From Citrifermentans bemidjiense Bem (GTDB lineage: Bacteria > Desulfobacterota > Desulfuromonadia > Geobacterales > Geobacteraceae): a stretch of DNA of 64,000 nucleotides. Positions 61,101-64,000 of this stretch are shown here, in pieces (position 1 is the stretch's first letter; the number at the start of each line of letters is the position of its first letter). The position numbers were made by a program, and so were the translations under genes. Location: positions 2,045,501-2,109,500 of the forward strand of contig NC_011146.1 of assembly GCF_000020725.1 (NCBI RefSeq), given 5' to 3'. Under the pieces are notes generated by a model, which saw nothing but the letters and a program-made list of their open reading frames with translations, searched no databases and had not been told where the DNA came from.

Positions 61101-64000
61101 CGATTTCAATAACGACGGCCTCCTGGACTTCGCCGGCAACGGCAACACCAGCACCTGCTCGGTTTTCCTGAACGATGGCGCCGGCGGTTTCACCCGTTCG
61201 AGCTTCAACTACAACTGGACCGGGCGCGGCCTGGATGCGGCCGACTTCAACCATGACGGCAACCTCGATCTCGCCGTCTCCTTCTACGGCACCAACGACG
61301 TCTGGGTCTACCTGGGCGACGGCACCGGGAAGTTCACCGGCTCAAAGGTAGGGACCGCCACCACCTCGGCCAGCGACAACTACGCGCTCGCGGCCGCCGA
61401 TTTCGACAACGACGGCAACACCGACATCATCGTTTCGGGAAGCTCCAACGGCGACGCCTACCTCCTCAAGGGGAAAGGGGACGGCACCTTCCTCGCCGCG
61501 GTGCCGGTTCCGTCCCTCGATATGGGGTACCACAACTCCATGGCCGCCTACGACTATAACGGCGACGGCAAGGCCGACATCGTTCTCTCCGAGTACACCG
61601 GGTACAGGATGTACTTCTATCCCGGCAACGGCGACGGCACCTTCGGCCCCCGCACCGCCATCAGCACCGCCAACTCAAGCGCCGCGCTCCTGGCCATCTC
61701 GGCGCCGCCTTCACCGCCCCCCGCTTCCTTCCCGATAGCGGACGCGCAGCCCAAGGGGCAGACGATCCAGGTGGGGCAGAGCGCCAGCTTCAACGGCTCC
61801 TTCTCCAAGAACCCCGCGACGATCGCCTCCTACCGCTGGAACTTCGGCGACGCGGGAACCGGCACCGGCGCGGTCGTCGACCACGCCTACCTGAGCGAGG
61901 GTCGCTTTACGTCGATGCTCACCGTCGCCGACCTGCAGTCGAGGACGGACCGCGATTTCGCCCAGGTCACCGTCATGGGGGCTCCCCCTGTGGCGAACGC
62001 CGGCGGCCCGTACTCCGTAGGTGAGGCTAACGCCAGCTTCGGGCGCTACACGGCCAAGCTCGACGGCTCGGCTTCCAACGACGACTTCGGGATAGCGAGC
62101 TACCAGTGGCTCCTCGGCAGCACGTTCTCGGACGACTTCGAGGACGGCAACGCCAACGGCTGGATCCCCGCCGCCGGCACCTGGACCGTCAACGGCGGCG
62201 CCTACGAACAGACCAACGCCTCGCTGGGCCGGACCGACACCCTGACCGGTGACAAGAATGCGGCCGACTACACGGTGGAAACCGACCTTAGGCTCGTCTC
62301 CGGCAGCGGACAGGAAGGAATCCTCATCTTCCGCGCCCAGGACCCGGACAACCACTACGAGTTCATCTTCAGGGGCAGAGGGATCAACGACGTTCTGCTC
62401 TACAAATGGGTTGCAGGGGGCTCCACCCAGCTGGCCCAGGCCAATATCCCCTTCACGCCGCAGCTGAACACGACCTACCGGCTCAAGGTGGAGGCGTACA
62501 AGAACAGCATCAAGTGCTACGTGGACGGCGTCCTTTATATCGACGCCACCGACAGCACCTTCTTAAACGGCAAGGTCGGCCTCACCACCTACCTTACCGA
62601 CGTTAAATTCGACAACTTCACCCAGTATTCGCTGAGGACGGGTGTGGCGCCCGAATTCACCGTGCTTGAGGGTAGCTACCCGGTGACCCTCAAGGTCACC
62701 GACAAGGTGGGACAAAGCGCCACCGCCGCCACCCAGATCACCGCTGCCAAGGGGAGCGCGCCGGTAGCCGCAGCGGGCGGCCCCTACACCTTCAGCGAAA
62801 GCTTCGCCAACGCCAACAAGTGGACCGTCACCCTCGACGGCTCCGGCTCCAGCGACGACACCGGCATCGAGACCTACGCCTGGAACTTCGGCGACGGCGG
62901 CACCGGTACCGGCGTGAAACCGACCCACGTCTACACCGGCGCCGGCACCTACAACGTCACCCTCACGGTGACCGACCGCGCCGGACTCTCCAACAGCGCC
63001 GCCACGACGGTCACCACCAAGGGCGACCTCGCGCCGGTTGCGAACCCAGGGCTTCCCTACGCCGTAGACGAGCGGGCCGCCTTGGCCGGCAAGTGGACCG
63101 TCAACTTCGACGGCCGCAGCTCTACCGACGACCACGGCATCTACGATTACCAGTGGAGGTTCGGCGACGGCGGCACCGGCAGCGGCCCCACGCCGACCTA
63201 CCAGTACTCGGCCGCAGGGGTCTACACCGTGACTTTAACGGTCCGCGACCACGCCTTTTTAAGCCACAGCGCCTCCACGAACGCCACGGTGAGCACGAAC
63301 GCCCTCCCCGTGCCGCGTCCGGGCGGCCCCTACAGCGTGGACGAGAGTGCCGCGAGCGGCGGGAACTGGACCGTAGCGCTCGACGGCAGCGCCTCCAGCG
63401 ACGACTACGGCATCTGGAAATACGATTGGAACTTCGGGGACGGGAGCACCGGCACAGGCGCCAAGCCGACCCACATCTACGCCGCGGCCGGGACCTACAA
63501 GGCGACCCTCACCGTGACCGACAACGGCAAGCAGGCCCAGTCGGCGACGGTCGATGTAGTGGTGGCCGGGAACCAGCCCCCCGTGCCTTCGGCAGGCGCA
63601 GACAAGATCACCGAGGTTGGCTTCCCTGTCACGCTGGACGCGAGCGCCTCGACCGACGACTTCGGCATCTACAGCTACAAGTGGGATCCCGGCAGCCCCT
63701 CGTGGTCCTTTACCCCCTTCGAGCGGACCCCCGATGGGGTCCTCATCACCGGCGACTACAACAACTGGAACCGGTACCTGATCAGTAACGGCAGCGCCCC
63801 CAGAAACGCCGGTGACAGCTACACCGGCCGCGTCTCGCTGCAGGCGACCAACAACGGCAGCAGATACCTGATGTGGGGGTTGAAAAGCGCCGGCGCTAGC
63901 TTCGGGATCGACCAGTACTACCACGCCCTCCACTTCAACAACGGCGCGATCCAGGTCTACGAGAGCAACATCAACCACGGCAGCTTCGGCTCCTTTGCCA
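58168..64000 (+). CDS. Giant secreted PKD/VCBS-repeat protein (3' end beyond the window)
   Basis: 1944 codons are present without a stop. Signal peptide about 1-29 (CSALPARG|E). Residues 30-485 form an unrecognised, Cys-containing region. A PKD domain follows (486-575; GWDFNGDGVFDDAS), another beta domain, and four MopE-like metal-binding units (667-860; YYRDADGDGYGTPAQSQQ, SLDCDD). FG-GAP/VCBS repeats occupy about 878-1170 (IAIGDFDGDGTLDFIAGRGN). Several PKD domains follow; two of them are interrupted by inserted beta-sandwich domains (about 1320-1490 and from about 1842). ATG 58168 has a GGGAGG ribosome site. Likely a calcium-binding matrix or adhesin protein, probably under sigma-54 control. 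Confidence 0.88.
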   Translation, partial: MRQSLSKHGTQGTLLFFLFLLCSALPARGEVWTYACGGDPFADQKSVFDKSEFVCAAGTGLSGSMLNGCGFYPCADLYVMTNRTWSGGEALADVMGSENRVETEMMGGVFGVANQVVIATPAKMFVGEFDIVLDNNLDQKFNGPDLVNAAGSGFAFRIIDQGHPPVDPGPMKAGALAISQGASDAIAKWKAGCDLLDAMGAALSLMSGDVVGAAIGVLGNITGIATDYNGAVIAKATDLIGGFDPKSTPQKASGIYGNIAKHWYDLYEDPADPLYTEMVGLNYAAINAELAATSVPESYPFYVKGTDPREYALIKIANRAVEQGALVKALRQSYEKYQGAVVVSNYEYAYRQLEQTRTYSLLLLANLAGFSSDLQYLKDVLTAQGVANTVIKVSDMQGLKDRVASLGLTAEEAASLKAAGFSDQRIALLTQYIVSISVPAADFTMASSIADLAAKADAAYTGIQSFDLGIQTTMNNLSTEFTPHHPKAVAGGPYNGATGSQVTFDGGGSSDPDVGDTLTYGWDFNGDGVFDDASGKTVVHTWSKPFSGLIGLKVTDPAGNSSIAYAKVAITASNLPPVITSFTPSDKAPRASVKVPLSFTVAASDPEQRALSYQWSVDGTPVGTGTGYLYTPPAGFKGTVKVMVAVHDDQADNPPAVEARAVTAFLDCDPSDPSTMTNYYRDLDGDGFGDPLVVTQACAAPAGFVTNKLDCDDSTAAIGQATLRFYRDSDGDGLGNANSSVIACSAPAGFVANSLDCNDADATVGAPSITFYRDFDHDGFGDPMNAQVACSAPAGYVANSLDCNDADPAVGNTLTTYYRDADGDGYGTPAQSQQACLQPAGYVPNSLDCDDTNPYVNPAQKEIVHNGKDDDCSAATPDNYSKSFVLAIDDSSWVYYAKSNGDGTFSNYQKTGFYLGGGTSRGIAIGDFDGDGTLDFIAGRGNGSYYLYNNDGSDNFTYKGIVGTHSNPGGYAMDMTVGDFNNDGLLDFAGNGNTSTCSVFLNDGAGGFTRSSFNYNWTGRGLDAADFNHDGNLDLAVSFYGTNDVWVYLGDGTGKFTGSKVGTATTSASDNYALAAADFDNDGNTDIIVSGSSNGDAYLLKGKGDGTFLAAVPVPSLDMGYHNSMAAYDYNGDGKADIVLSEYTGYRMYFYPGNGDGTFGPRTAISTANSSAALLAISAPPSPPPASFPIADAQPKGQTIQVGQSASFNGSFSKNPATIASYRWNFGDAGTGTGAVVDHAYLSEGRFTSMLTVADLQSRTDRDFAQVTVMGAPPVANAGGPYSVGEANASFGRYTAKLDGSASNDDFGIASYQWLLGSTFSDDFEDGNANGWIPAAGTWTVNGGAYEQTNASLGRTDTLTGDKNAADYTVETDLRLVSGSGQEGILIFRAQDPDNHYEFIFRGRGINDVLLYKWVAGGSTQLAQANIPFTPQLNTTYRLKVEAYKNSIKCYVDGVLYIDATDSTFLNGKVGLTTYLTDVKFDNFTQYSLRTGVAPEFTVLEGSYPVTLKVTDKVGQSATAATQITAAKGSAPVAAAGGPYTFSESFANANKWTVTLDGSGSSDDTGIETYAWNFGDGGTGTGVKPTHVYTGAGTYNVTLTVTDRAGLSNSAATTVTTKGDLAPVANPGLPYAVDERAALAGKWTVNFDGRSSTDDHGIYDYQWRFGDGGTGSGPTPTYQYSAAGVYTVTLTVRDHAFLSHSASTNATVSTNALPVPRPGGPYSVDESAASGGNWTVALDGSASSDDYGIWKYDWNFGDGSTGTGAKPTHIYAAAGTYKATLTVTDNGKQAQSATVDVVVAGNQPPVPSAGADKITEVGFPVTLDASASTDDFGIYSYKWDPGSPSWSFTPFERTPDGVLITGDYNNWNRYLISNGSAPRNAGDSYTGRVSLQATNNGSRYLMWGLKSAGASFGIDQYYHALHFNNGAIQVYESNINHGSFGSFA

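Noticed and set aside
58363-61254. 963-codon open frame on the minus strand
   Set aside because: Antisense to the giant PKD/VCBS gene; repetitive Val/Gly/Ala composition mirrors the sense repeats, and no motifs are present.

Overview
The window looks like a chromosomal segment of a GC-rich Desulfobacterota bacterium of the Geobacter/Geomonas/Citrifermentans type. The reasons are the GC-rich codon use, an exosortase/PEP-CTERM locus with PrsK/PrsR sigma-54 signalling, and two GEMM-class riboswitches of the variant known from Geobacter. There are no tRNA, rRNA, CRISPR or insertion-sequence features. Nearly all genes lie on the plus strand in tightly packed operons, many with ATGA overlaps.

Region 1 (1-28401) is an exopolysaccharide (EPS) factory of the exosortase-associated type. 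It begins inside an outer-membrane beta-barrel gene, followed by the standard exosortase-locus genes (DUF3473 deacetylase, FemAB-like protein, glycosyltransferases, asparagine-synthase-like amidotransferase, acyltransferase). A large accessory block follows: a rhamnogalacturonan-lyase-like protein, a second deacetylase broken by a poly-G frameshift, a CelD-like acyltransferase, a formyltransferase, a Tat-targeted DUF362 protein, a radical SAM/SPASM enzyme, further GT4/GT2 glycosyltransferases, an O-antigen-ligase-like polymerase, an aminoglycoside-phosphotransferase-like kinase, a Wzx flippase, a CapK-like adenylate-forming enzyme and an ATP-grasp ligase. The initiating glycosyltransferase and the export/chain-length genes are not here and presumably lie upstream.

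Region 2 (28442-37889) carries three large secreted paralogues (694, 827 and 1096 aa). They share an N-terminal concanavalin-like domain and an Fn3 domain, then differ in their C-terminal Ig-like repeats. The first ends in a dockerin-like module and is followed by a small lipoprotein that may be cohesin-like. Each of the other two is preceded by a GEMM-I riboswitch with an A at the ligand-discriminating position (the cyclic AMP-GMP type), fused to a strong intrinsic terminator. The third also has a sigma-54 promoter with a palindrome upstream.

Region 3 (38107-47614) is the sorting and control module. It holds a PEP-CTERM protein with its own sigma-54 promoter, a VanZ-like membrane protein and a Crp/Fnr regulator (all minus strand), then exosortase, EpsI, a UDP-sugar dehydrogenase and the PrsK/PrsR two-component pair.

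Region 4 (47636-54105) is a MoxR/Bat (aerotolerance-type) operon. Region 5 (54219-57640), behind a near-consensus sigma-70 promoter, holds a periplasmic squalene-cyclase-repeat protein, a 3-dehydroquinate-synthase-like enzyme, a frameshifted small gene and a TatD-like hydrolase, resembling part of an Ebo cluster. Region 6 (58168 to the window end) is the first 1944 codons of a giant secreted PKD/VCBS protein.

Inferred working model: region 1 makes an EPS. PrsK/PrsR with sigma-54 turns on exosortase substrates and at least one matrix protein. Cyclic AMP-GMP, a signal tied to surface life in Geobacter, gates read-through into two of the matrix proteins.
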